Notes under the pieces: model-generated | Databases searched by the model: none | Told to the model about the DNA's origin: nothing | What the model saw: the letters and a program-made list of their open reading frames with translations, nothing else | Shown here: piece by piece, positions 27,132-35,045 of the stretch | Layout of the letters: the number at the start of each line of letters is the position of its first letter | Position numbering within the stretch: the first letter of the stretch is position 1 | Assembly: GCA_022448725.1 (NCBI GenBank) | Contig: JAKUTR010000008.1 | Coordinates: 4,806 to 68,805, forward strand | Origin: SAR202 cluster bacterium | Lineage (GTDB): Bacteria; Chloroflexota; Dehalococcoidia; Lucifugimonadales; VXLM01 | Direction of reading: 5' to 3' | Length of the DNA: 64,000 nucleotides | Made by a program: the position numbers and the translations under genes

Positions 27132-28163
27132 ATGAATCTAACTGAATTGAACAGAACGGCACAAGCAATGGTACAGCCAGGTAAAGGCATCCTTGCGGCA
27201 GACGAAAGTACTGGCACGATTCAAAAGAGGTTCGATTCTATTGGAGTCGATTCGACAGAGGAGAACCGGCGAGACTACCGTGAACTATTGTTCCGAACTG
27301 ACGGAGCAGCAGAATTCATATCTGGTGTGATCCTCTATGATGAAACGATTCGCCAGAAAAGTGCTGACGGAGTCCCGTTAGTAAAGGTCCTCACAGATCA
27401 AGGCGTCATTCCTGGTATCAAGGTCGATAAGAGTACTAAACCACTTGCGGGGGCGGAAGGCGAAGTAATCACTGAAGGCCTTGATGGACTATCTGACCGA
27501 CTAGAAGAGTACGTATCGCTAGGGGCAAAGTTTACCAAATGGCGAGGGGTAATCACGGTTGGTGATGACATCCCGAGTCGGTATTGTATCGAGGCTAACG
27601 CACATGCACTGGCCCGCTATGCAGCCCTCAGCCAGGAAGCTGGCTTGGTGCCAATTGTAGAACCCGAAGTGCTGATGGATGGTAATCACTCTATCCAGGA
27701 TTGCCTAGAAGCGACCCGCAGCACACTGCGTGAGGTTTACTACCAACTGAGTATAAACCGTGTTGTTCTAGAAGGCACCGTGCTTAAACCTAATATGGTT
27801 CTCTCGGGTAAGGATGCTTCTAGACGAGCCAGCGCGGACGAGGTCGCAAAAGCTACTATTTCCTGCTTCCTTGATACGGTTCCAGCGGCAGTACCAGGCA
27901 TTGCGTTCCTATCCGGGGGACAGTCTGACGACGAAGCTACCCAGAATTTGAATGCTATAAATACTCACGCGCACGAGGTCGGCGTACCATGGGAATTGAC
28001 TTTCAGCTATGGTCGTGGACTCCAAGGAGCACCGTTGAATGCGTGGAGTGGAGACAAGAACAACTCTGACGCAACCAAGGCTGCTTTCTATCACCGGGCC
28101 AAGCTTACAGCTGCAGCTCGTTGTGGAGAGTACTCAACTGATATGGAGCTTTCTGCTAACTAG
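27132..28163 (+). CDS. Class I fructose-bisphosphate aldolase
   Basis: A 343-residue Schiff-base aldolase of the eukaryote-like type: GKGILAADESTGTIQKRF at the N-terminus, KFTKWRGV (substrate Lys), VEPEVLMDG, the Schiff-base Lys in LEGTVLKPNMVLSG near residue 225 and FLSGGQSDDEAT. It cleaves or forms fructose 1,6-bisphosphate; next to fbp it points to gluconeogenesis. GAGGGTGAG lies 8 bases before ATG 27132, which I prefer to the in-frame GTG at 27120 that overlaps that site. Confidence 0.92.
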   Translation: MNLTELNRTAQAMVQPGKGILAADESTGTIQKRFDSIGVDSTEENRRDYRELLFRTDGAAEFISGVILYDETIRQKSADGVPLVKVLTDQGVIPGIKVDKSTKPLAGAEGEVITEGLDGLSDRLEEYVSLGAKFTKWRGVITVGDDIPSRYCIEANAHALARYAALSQEAGLVPIVEPEVLMDGNHSIQDCLEATRSTLREVYYQLSINRVVLEGTVLKPNMVLSGKDASRRASADEVAKATISCFLDTVPAAVPGIAFLSGGQSDDEATQNLNAINTHAHEVGVPWELTFSYGRGLQGAPLNAWSGDKNNSDATKAAFYHRAKLTAAARCGEYSTDMELSAN

Positions 28164-28170
28164 GCTCAAC

Positions 28171-28761
28171 TTGTCGGAACTTCTCATTGCAACTCATAAT
28201 GAAGGCAAGCTGCGCGAGTTTAGCGCATTTTTCGCTAAAACTGGTTACTGCCTGCGGTCACTAAACGATGTGGGAATACACACAGAGGTTGAAGAAACTG
28301 GATCAACCTTCGAAGACAACGCTGCTCTAAAAGCCACTACTTACGCCCAACTTAGTGGTATGGCTACCATAGCAGATGACTCAGGCCTAGAGGTAGATGC
28401 GCTAGGGGGCAAGCCTGGAGTTCGTTCGGCACGGTTTGCAGGTAGAGATGCAACCGATTCAGAACGCATTGCATTACTCCTTCGCAAAGTCGACAATGTT
28501 CCTAGCTTCCAGCGTACTGCTCGCTTCCGTTGTGTCATTGCACTAAAAAAACCTGGGGAACCAGTACGATTGTACAGCGGCCACTGCAACGGCCTAATTG
28601 CGAATGAGGCTAGAGGAGATCAAGGGTTCGGTTACGATCCGGTATTCTTCCTGCCCCAGTTGAACAAAACAATGGCAGAGTTAAATTTCGAAGAAAAAAA
28701 TGCAATCAGTCATCGTGGACACGCAGTTGCGAAAGTTGCTAACGAACTAAGCTTGGAATGA
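28171..28761 (+). CDS. rdgB: XTP/dITP diphosphatase (HAM1/RdgB)
   Basis: House-cleaning pyrophosphatase that removes non-canonical purine nucleotides. The 196-residue protein starts at TTG 28171, seven bases after the aldolase stop: LIATHNEGKLREF near residue 6 (nucleotide-binding SxNxxK-like motif), FEDNAALKA, ADDSGLEVDALGGKPGVRSARFAG near residue 70, and GDQGFGYDPVFF near residue 150. The frame is open further upstream inside the aldolase gene, but homology begins at the TTG. It is in the fbp-aldolase-rdgB-moaA run. Confidence 0.88.
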   Translation: MSELLIATHNEGKLREFSAFFAKTGYCLRSLNDVGIHTEVEETGSTFEDNAALKATTYAQLSGMATIADDSGLEVDALGGKPGVRSARFAGRDATDSERIALLLRKVDNVPSFQRTARFRCVIALKKPGEPVRLYSGHCNGLIANEARGDQGFGYDPVFFLPQLNKTMAELNFEEKNAISHRGHAVAKVANELSLE

Positions 28762-28772
28762 GATAATACCCA

Positions 28773-29789
28773 ATGCTCTTAAGCGATACTCTTAATCGCC
28801 CTGTTCGGGACGTTCGGATATCGGTCACTGACCGGTGCAATTTTCGTTGCCCTTACTGCATGCCGGCAGAAATCTATGGTGATCGGTATGAATTCCTCCC
28901 AAAAGAACAACTATTAACCTTTGAGGAGATCTCACGCTTAACAAGTCTCTTTATGCAACTTGGAGCCCAAAAGGTTCGCCTTACGGGAGGTGAACCGCTC
29001 GTTAGAAACGGCATCGAAGATTTAGTTGCTATGCTGACAGGTGTGGAAGGTGTTCGTGACCTCACTATGACGACAAATGCTTATCTGTTGCCTCAGAAAG
29101 CACACTTGTTGAAAAAAGCGGGACTACATCGATTAACCATTAGTCTTGACAGTCTAGACGATGAGATTTTCCGAAAAATGAACGGCAGGAATTTTGGCAC
29201 GGAGAGCGTGCTAAAAGGAATCGCTTCAGCGGAACAAGCCGGTTTCTCTAATATCAAAATCAATGCAGTTGTCCAGCGAGGTGTTAACGACCATACAGTG
29301 GTCGACATGGCTCGTTACTTTAAGGAGCGTGGACACACCATACGATTTATCGAATATATGGACGTCGGCACATTGAACGGCTGGAGAATGGATGACGTTG
29401 TGCCAGCAGAGGAAATTATTTCCAGAATTAATGAAGTACTTCCGCTAGAACCCGTTGACTCAAGCTATCGGGGAGAGGTTGCCCTAAAGTACCAATACTG
29501 CGACGGAGGAGGAGAAGTAGGTGTTATTGCATCAGTCACAAAACCATTTTGTGGAGACTGCACCCGTCTAAGGTTATCTCCCGAAGGCCAAATTGTAACT
29601 TGCCTATTTGCTACCTCTGGTACCGACCTACGAGGCCCCTTACGTGACGGAGCTTCTGACGACGAACTAGCTAATATAATCTCTTCCCGTTGGAGAACTC
29701 GTGCAGATCGTTATTCTGAGGAGCGAGCTTCAATGACTGAAGAACTTCGGCAACGAGAGAAAGTTGAGATGTATCATATCGGGGGCTGA
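28773..29789 (+). CDS. moaA: GTP 3',8-cyclase MoaA (molybdenum cofactor)
   Basis: Radical SAM enzyme for the first step of molybdopterin synthesis, GTP to 3',8-cyclo-H2GTP. 338 residues: the radical SAM cluster C-N-F-R-C-P-Y-C near residue 22, RLTGGEPLVR (SAM-binding GGE), and the C-terminal second [4Fe-4S] cluster motif FCGDCTRLRLSPEGQIVTC near residue 253. The extreme C-terminus ends in Gly-Gly, as in active MoaA. It starts 11 bases after rdgB; the RNase H-MoaC gene follows after 153 bases. Confidence 0.93.
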   Translation: MLLSDTLNRPVRDVRISVTDRCNFRCPYCMPAEIYGDRYEFLPKEQLLTFEEISRLTSLFMQLGAQKVRLTGGEPLVRNGIEDLVAMLTGVEGVRDLTMTTNAYLLPQKAHLLKKAGLHRLTISLDSLDDEIFRKMNGRNFGTESVLKGIASAEQAGFSNIKINAVVQRGVNDHTVVDMARYFKERGHTIRFIEYMDVGTLNGWRMDDVVPAEEIISRINEVLPLEPVDSSYRGEVALKYQYCDGGGEVGVIASVTKPFCGDCTRLRLSPEGQIVTCLFATSGTDLRGPLRDGASDDELANIISSRWRTRADRYSEERASMTEELRQREKVEMYHIGG

Positions 29790-29790
29790 C

Positions 29791-29830
29791 ATCACCAAAA
29801 ACAAGGGCCTGTGGATCCATTTTGGGTGAT
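29791..29830 (+). terminator. Inverted repeat after moaA
   Basis: ATCACCAAAA (29791-29800) pairs with TTTTGGGTGAT (29820-29830) with one bulged G and a 19-base loop. It sits two bases after the moaA stop and could end or stabilise the fbp-moaA transcript. No U-run beyond the stem. Confidence 0.35.
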
Positions 29831-29942
29831 ACTCCTACAGTTTGACTGATCTTGTAGGCATTGACAGTCGGGGAAAATAGCGCCTCCCTACGTGAACCTC
29901 GGATTCAGTACGAGAACGTGTGGTACTATCGAGCGTCTAATT

Positions 29943-30839
29943 ATGATTGATATCTATACGGACGGCGCGTGCCTCGGCAACCCCGGCCCTGGTGGTTGGG
30001 CAGCTATCATCATTGAAAACGGTACGCAGCGCCAGTTGCATGGTCGTGACGCAGCCACAACTAACAACCGTATGGAAATTCTTGCAACGATCAAGGGCAT
30101 TGCGGATACCCCCCTAGGAGAAGAAGTCACCGTTTACAGTGACAGTACCTACGTCATCAACACGATGACCCGTAACTGGAAACGCAACGCAAACAAGGAT
30201 CTATGGGTAGAGTTAGATGCAGTTGTTGCTCGGAGACAAATCTCATGGCAATGGGTCAAAGGCCATTCTGGACATCCATTAAACGAAGCTGCCGACAAAC
30301 TTGCGAACACTGAAGCACATGCAATATCTATTGACGAGGAACCGATACCTGTGGCCGGTGGGGACCTTACTCACGTTGATTCTTCAGGCAAGGCTAACAT
30401 GGTAGATGTCGGTTCTAAAGCCGCAACCGAACGGATTGCGGTTGCCAAGGGCAGAGTAGTAATGCGACCTCAAACACTAAACCTAATACAGGATAACGCC
30501 TTCGACAAAGGTGATGTCCTTGGAGTGGCGAGGGTTGCGGGTATAACAGGCGCCAAGCATACTTCAGATCTCATTCCATTATGCCACCCATTGCCCTTAG
30601 ATGCGGTGCAGGTTGAGTTTCAGCTTAACGAGTCCACAAATGCTGTCGAAATTACAGCAACTGTTAAGACCACTGCAAAAACAGGCGTTGAGATGGAGGC
30701 ACTGACATCTGTGGCCACAGCCGCGCTTACTATCTACGACATGTGCAAATCAGTCGACAGTGAGATGCAACTGCAAGACATCCGGTTGGTACTTAAAACC
30801 GGTGGAAGCAGCGGCGACCTATTCTTGGAGAAAGAGTAG
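29943..30839 (+). CDS. rnhA-moaC: Fusion of ribonuclease HI and cyclic pyranopterin monophosphate synthase MoaC
   Basis: A 298-residue two-domain protein; I choose ATG 29943 because RNase HI homology starts there (YTDGACLGNPGPGG). Residues 1-125 are a complete RNase HI: Asp7, Glu45, Asp67 and Asp118 match the four carboxylates and His108 the catalytic His of the E. coli enzyme. After an acidic linker (126-140), residues 141-298 are a complete MoaC: MVDVG, Lys189 in KGDV, His215 in LIPLCHPL, Glu250 and Glu252 in KTGVEMEAL, Asp266 and Lys269 in YDMCK. Both halves look active. MoaC makes cPMP after MoaA, encoded just upstream. The link with RNA-DNA hybrid removal has no obvious reason. Confidence 0.93.
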   Translation: MIDIYTDGACLGNPGPGGWAAIIIENGTQRQLHGRDAATTNNRMEILATIKGIADTPLGEEVTVYSDSTYVINTMTRNWKRNANKDLWVELDAVVARRQISWQWVKGHSGHPLNEAADKLANTEAHAISIDEEPIPVAGGDLTHVDSSGKANMVDVGSKAATERIAVAKGRVVMRPQTLNLIQDNAFDKGDVLGVARVAGITGAKHTSDLIPLCHPLPLDAVQVEFQLNESTNAVEITATVKTTAKTGVEMEALTSVATAALTIYDMCKSVDSEMQLQDIRLVLKTGGSSGDLFLEKE

Positions 30840-30848
30840 GGTGATCGC

Positions 30849-30883
30849 CACCCACAGCGTGAATTTCAATCACGCTTTGGGTG
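30849..30883 (+). terminator. Stem-loop after the RNase H-MoaC gene
   Basis: CACCCA-C-AGCGTGA pairs with TCACGCT-T-TGGGTG around a 7-base loop: 13 pairs with one C-T mismatch. It begins ten bases after the stop codon and lies upstream of the MFS gene. No U-run follows, so it may be a processing or Rho-type structure instead of an intrinsic terminator. Confidence 0.5.
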
Positions 30884-30923
30884 ATGTTGTGGGCCAGAGC
30901 CATTCAACTCCCACAAGTCCAGT

Positions 30924-32408
30924 ATGATTACGAAGTTCTTCGGTGAGATCCAGTCACTGTTTAACACCCGCCAGCGCCGGGAAGTTTTAGTAGCTCTTAC
31001 CGCTGCATACATGGTTGTGCAGCTACAAAGTTTGCCAATTGCTCTAGCGTTACCAACACTTGCCGAGTATTTTTCCACTGGCATCGACGATGTCGCATTA
31101 CTGGTAGTGATCTACCTTCTTATGCTTGGGAGCCTAGTACTACTAATGGCTCGACTAGGCGATCGGTTGGGACACGCCAAGGTCTTTTTTACGGGACTTG
31201 TAATCACAACAGTCGGCGCTTTGGGATTGTCAGTCACGCAAGACCTATGGCAAATGGTCGCTCTCCGAGGAATCACCGGGGTCGGCGCTGCAATGGTTAC
31301 CGGGAATGCTAACGCGCTGCTCGCTGTGGAATTCACTCCTGACGAGCGGGGGCGTGCTTTTGCAATCCCTATAGTCGGCGCACGCTTTGGCACACTCACA
31401 GGCTTAGCAATTTTTGGCTTGCTCCTCCACTTTGGGTTATGGCGATTGATTTTTGCAACTTTTGTCCCCTTAGGGATCGTTGCAATATTGGTGTCAATAC
31501 CGATACTACGACACACTGGTCAACCCAAAACCGCCGAAGCACAGGGCCCCATAGACTGGAGCGGGGCAACACTGCTATTTCTAGGCGCGGTAGCCTTCAT
31601 CCTGGCTGGCAACCATCTTCATGTTGGAGAAGAATCCTACACATCTCCGGAGGCGCTCGCCTACCACATACCCATGCACGCACTATCCCTCCTACTACTG
31701 GGTGCTTTCATAGTCGTTGAGAGGCGGGTCGCTAACCCCGTAGTTAATATTGGCCACTTCAAGGATTGGAATTTCTCCCTCTCACTATTATCCAACGTAA
31801 TATTTCATGGATCAATGCTGGGGACGCTTACTCTCGTACCTATACTCGTGGAAGAGGGCTTTGACAAATCTCCTATCTTTGTCACATACGTCCTCGTACC
31901 AATGCAGTCACTTGGTTTGTTTTTACCAGCAATTGCTGGATGGGTATATGATCGATATAGACCACGTTATTTACGTATGTGGAGCCTCATACTTATCGCG
32001 GGAGGGTTCATGCTATTGAGTATGGCTGCACCTAGCGTATCTTTTTGGTGGTTACCGCTTTTCATGTTACCGATTGCGATAGGGACCAACACGTTTAACC
32101 CAATTAACAACGCCCATGTCATCAACTCTCTATCTCTAGAGCACCGTGGTATGGCATCAGGTATGCTTGAAACTTCAAGAGAGATGGGACATGCACTTGG
32201 AGGAACTGCCGCAGCAGCTGTTTTGGGACTTGTGATACCGGCTGGAGTAGAAGCTCTACCGTTCATCGATTCTCGGGGATTTTTCTTAGAAGGATTCCAA
32301 CTTTCAGCTATGACTGTGGTAGCTGCGCTACTAGTCGGAGCGTTACTTGTTTACTTTCAACAGGCTACTAGGATAAAAATAGAAACAATCACAGGAAGTG
32401 ATGGCTAA
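30924..32408 (+). CDS. MFS transporter, DHA2-like (14 membrane segments)
   Basis: A 494-residue major facilitator protein. It has the motif A region (LMARLGDRLGHAKVFFTG, near residue 73), the motif C-like region (ALRGITGVGAAMVTGNA) and a late motif SLEHRGMASGMLETSREMGHALGG typical of drug:H+ antiporters of the EmrB/QacA type, with about 14 hydrophobic segments. Likely exports small molecules at the cytoplasmic membrane; substrate unknown. No clear ribosome site precedes ATG 30924. The next gene starts 6 bases after its stop. Confidence 0.85.
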   Translation: MITKFFGEIQSLFNTRQRREVLVALTAAYMVVQLQSLPIALALPTLAEYFSTGIDDVALLVVIYLLMLGSLVLLMARLGDRLGHAKVFFTGLVITTVGALGLSVTQDLWQMVALRGITGVGAAMVTGNANALLAVEFTPDERGRAFAIPIVGARFGTLTGLAIFGLLLHFGLWRLIFATFVPLGIVAILVSIPILRHTGQPKTAEAQGPIDWSGATLLFLGAVAFILAGNHLHVGEESYTSPEALAYHIPMHALSLLLLGAFIVVERRVANPVVNIGHFKDWNFSLSLLSNVIFHGSMLGTLTLVPILVEEGFDKSPIFVTYVLVPMQSLGLFLPAIAGWVYDRYRPRYLRMWSLILIAGGFMLLSMAAPSVSFWWLPLFMLPIAIGTNTFNPINNAHVINSLSLEHRGMASGMLETSREMGHALGGTAAAAVLGLVIPAGVEALPFIDSRGFFLEGFQLSAMTVVAALLVGALLVYFQQATRIKIETITGSDG

Positions 32409-32414
32409 TCGAAC

Positions 32415-33221
32415 TTGGCAAATCTTGTGCAATTAAGAACTTCCCTCCTCCTCAGCGTAATAGTAGGCATGGTCGGGGTTTCCTGCGCACAGAATGACGA
32501 CCCCTTTGAAGTAGGTCGGCTGAAAGAATACCGGGAAGGAGTATCCCCCACATCTGAAGCTGTTCAAAATGTCGTTACGGCTACACCGACGGCTTTGCTA
32601 GTAGAAGCACCTTCCAGCCAAAAGGTGGAAACGGACACGCCATCAGAGGCAATCCGAATTGTAACCTGGGAAGATAACCGGGTAAAACTAGTGAACTTTA
32701 TCCTTGGGTATCTACTCGTTCACGGCCACATGCAGAAGGTCGAGATGATGGAAATCGAATCGGGAAACTATAAGAGTACGTTACTGGATAAAAAAGCGGA
32801 CGTGGTGATGGAAATGTCTACTAGCTGGCATGCTAGTTTAAAAGACACCGATACAGTAACAGCTGTCGCTTCCCCCTACATTTCCGAGCCTGATCTAATG
32901 ATTGGTATTAATTCAACCTTGATCGAACGAGCGCCGAAAGTTGTAAACCTACTTGAGGCCTTTAAACCCGGAGAAAAAACTATCAGCGACCTGACAACTC
33001 GTATGACGGGTGGTCGGATGGGGCTACGTGACAACGTTGCGGCAGTCATCTTTTTCAAACAAAACGAAGACGTTTGGAAACCCTGGGTATCCGCCGACGT
33101 GGCCGATCGAGTAGCGATCGCTGTCGCTGAGGGAAATAATAGCTTGTGCAAGGAGTGGATTAATACTATTCGTGGACCTTTCACGATCAGAGTATGTCAA
33201 GATGAATACGTCGAACCTTAG
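32415..33221 (+). CDS. Lipoprotein resembling glycine-betaine-type (OpuAC) binding proteins
   Basis: A 268-residue lipoprotein: signal peptide with lipobox (MVGVSC, about residue 24), a Thr/Pro/Ser-rich linker, then from residue 75 a domain like OpuAC solute-binding proteins (IRIVTWEDNRVKLVNFILGYLL, then VEMMEIESGNYKSTLLDKKADVVMEM). It is shorter than usual OpuAC domains and contains two Cys near the C-terminus that could form a disulfide. No cognate ATPase or permease is next to it; it shares a transcript with the MFS gene. TTG 32415 or GTG 32427 could be the start. Confidence 0.6.
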   Translation: MANLVQLRTSLLLSVIVGMVGVSCAQNDDPFEVGRLKEYREGVSPTSEAVQNVVTATPTALLVEAPSSQKVETDTPSEAIRIVTWEDNRVKLVNFILGYLLVHGHMQKVEMMEIESGNYKSTLLDKKADVVMEMSTSWHASLKDTDTVTAVASPYISEPDLMIGINSTLIERAPKVVNLLEAFKPGEKTISDLTTRMTGGRMGLRDNVAAVIFFKQNEDVWKPWVSADVADRVAIAVAEGNNSLCKEWINTIRGPFTIRVCQDEYVEP

Positions 33222-33345
33222 ACGTAAAGATGTAACGTGTCTCTCGTCTTACAATAATCCGGTTCAGCCTGCTTGACTGATCAAGGGGCCCGAGGGGGTT
33301 CTGATGAGAAAACCTTGCCATTTAGCGCCCTTCAAGACCCTTTAC

Positions 33346-33714
33346 TTATTCAGGGAATTCAGCGACAAAACCAGCCTCCACGCGCATACCTGCCTGTAAT
33401 TGCACTCCGTAACACCGACGATTCGCAGGATGAGTACCAAAGTATTCTTTCCAAGCCAAGTTGATCTCAGCAACATCATTCAGTACATCTTGGGCGTAAA
33501 TTCTCGCAGAGCAAACGTTGTTTCGGCCAAGTCCCGCCTCTGCGAGAATCTCGTCTAATTGCCGAAAGATCTCACGCATTTCTGCGCCGGCACCTCCAAC
33601 AACAGGCCTAGATTCACCAGGCGGCATACCAGTGAGAACAGTCTCAAGAACCTTCCCATTATGTATGACGGCTGAACTGAAAGGACGTTCTTTATTTGAG
33701 CGAAGGAATTCCAT
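33346..33714 (-). CDS. RidA/YjgF family protein
   Basis: A 122-residue member of the RidA family, whose founding members hydrolyse reactive enamines/imines formed by PLP enzymes. It shows the fold-typical AEMREIFRQLDEILAEAGLGRNNVCSARIYAQD and a C-terminal VEAGFVAEFPE. The Arg that binds the substrate carboxylate in RidA (normally in the CPARSTV-like segment) falls in NRRCYGVQLQ here, so function may differ. A strong AAAGGGAGC precedes the ATG. Confidence 0.8.
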   Translation of the reverse strand: MEFLRSNKERPFSSAVIHNGKVLETVLTGMPPGESRPVVGGAGAEMREIFRQLDEILAEAGLGRNNVCSARIYAQDVLNDVAEINLAWKEYFGTHPANRRCYGVQLQAGMRVEAGFVAEFPE

Positions 33715-33889
33715 AAATTGCTCCCTTTTTAGTTTCGGTATTTATATTTCATGGTATTAAAACTATATGGTCGAGTAAACCAAAGTGGTTCGAATTGTGA
33801 TCCACCCAATAATGAATCTGCAGATACTCAGTGTCGATGCTAAGAATAACAGGTGGCCCCTACGAATTTATAGATGTGGTTCACTATAT

Positions 33890-33919
33890 TTGACGGCCAA
33901 TTAGTCGCAAGCATAACAT
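33890..33919 (+). promoter_or_regulatory. Promoter of the squalene synthase gene, near-leaderless
   Basis: TTGACG (33890-33895), 18-base spacer, TAACAT (33914-33919). Transcription would start about 33926, only a few bases before the ATG at 33931, and no Shine-Dalgarno sequence is present. Confidence 0.5.
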
Positions 33920-33930
33920 AGCGCGCCACG

Positions 33931-35013
33931 ATGACTAGCGCCCCAGAAAAAGATGTATTAAACAAGTTACTGCTTGAAACACTCAAAGGTGTTTCGAGGT
34001 CATTTTATCTGTCGCTGCGTGTACTACCTACCCCTGTAAGAAAATCAGTGAGTTTGGCATATTTAATTGCACGTGCGATGGACACTATTTGTGATACAGA
34101 AGTCCTATCAACAGATCTGAGGCTAGGACTAATCCGATCAGTGCGGGGACAAGTTCAAGGACTCACAACTGATGGTTCAATAGATCGTATCGCCACTCTT
34201 TATGAGAACACCAATATTACCGCAAATGAAATGACCCTCCTGCGGTCTTTACCAATCGCACTTTCATTACTGGAAACTCTGCCTCACTCAGATAGGGGGC
34301 TCGTCCGAGGTGTCGTTGTTACCCTAAGTCATGGAATGGAGATAGACTTAGTAACATTCCCTCCAAAATCACCTGGTGAATTAACAGCATTCCAGTCTTT
34401 GGCGGAACTCGATCGCTACACATACTACGTGGCTGGCTGTGTAGGCGAATTTTGGACTGATATAGCGATCCTCCATACTAAATCACTATCTAGGTGGAAC
34501 CCAAAGATAATGTCTGAATTTGGTGTTCGCTTTGGAAAAGCACTACAGATGACTAATATTCTCCGCGATATTCCAAAAGACATCAGCATGGGTCGATGCT
34601 ACATACCCATGGCAGAACTGAGTGCTCAGGGAATCGTGCCCATGGATCTAGCAAGCTCGTCCCAAAGGAATAATGTCAGAGGGGTGGTATCTAAACTAAT
34701 TGCCCTAACCTTAGAGCATTATACTTTCGCGGCACAGTACTTATTTTCAACACCACGCACCGCCTTCCGTCTACGAATTGCAACTGTTTGGCCAATGGTT
34801 ATGGGGCTGGCGACTTTAGCAGAGTTAGCTAAGAATGACTGGTGGATAGCCCAAGACACTTCTGTAAAAGTTAGCCGCCGTTGGGTCTATGGCATGATTG
34901 CAATATCCGTACCCTGCACTTGGTCCAACACTCTGCTACGTATTTGGGTTAACCGCCTCTTTTCTAACACCCGGAAGCGCATGTCGCCAATACCTAGTAA
35001 CACCAACGAATAA
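33931..35013 (+). CDS. Squalene/phytoene synthase family protein, eukaryote-like squalene synthase type
   Basis: Head-to-head prenyl synthase of 360 residues. VSRSFYLSLRVLP near residue 22, the first Asp-rich motif AMDTICD near residue 50, YYVAGCVGEFW near residue 167 and the second Asp-rich motif QMTNILRDIPKD near residue 206 are those of farnesyl-diphosphate farnesyltransferases. A C-terminal hydrophobic stretch near residue 325 could anchor it in the membrane, as in eukaryotic enzymes. It likely makes squalene or a related C30 chain for hopanoids, sterols or carotenoids. No cyclase or desaturase gene is in the window. Confidence 0.85.
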   Translation: MTSAPEKDVLNKLLLETLKGVSRSFYLSLRVLPTPVRKSVSLAYLIARAMDTICDTEVLSTDLRLGLIRSVRGQVQGLTTDGSIDRIATLYENTNITANEMTLLRSLPIALSLLETLPHSDRGLVRGVVVTLSHGMEIDLVTFPPKSPGELTAFQSLAELDRYTYYVAGCVGEFWTDIAILHTKSLSRWNPKIMSEFGVRFGKALQMTNILRDIPKDISMGRCYIPMAELSAQGIVPMDLASSSQRNNVRGVVSKLIALTLEHYTFAAQYLFSTPRTAFRLRIATVWPMVMGLATLAELAKNDWWIAQDTSVKVSRRWVYGMIAISVPCTWSNTLLRIWVNRLFSNTRKRMSPIPSNTNE

Positions 35014-35045
35014 CAGCAGACACACATAGGCTTATCTGATTAAGA

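Noticed and set aside
33780-33812. tRNA T-arm-like sequence GGTTCGAATT
   Set aside because: No matching acceptor, D-arm or anticodon stem surrounds it.
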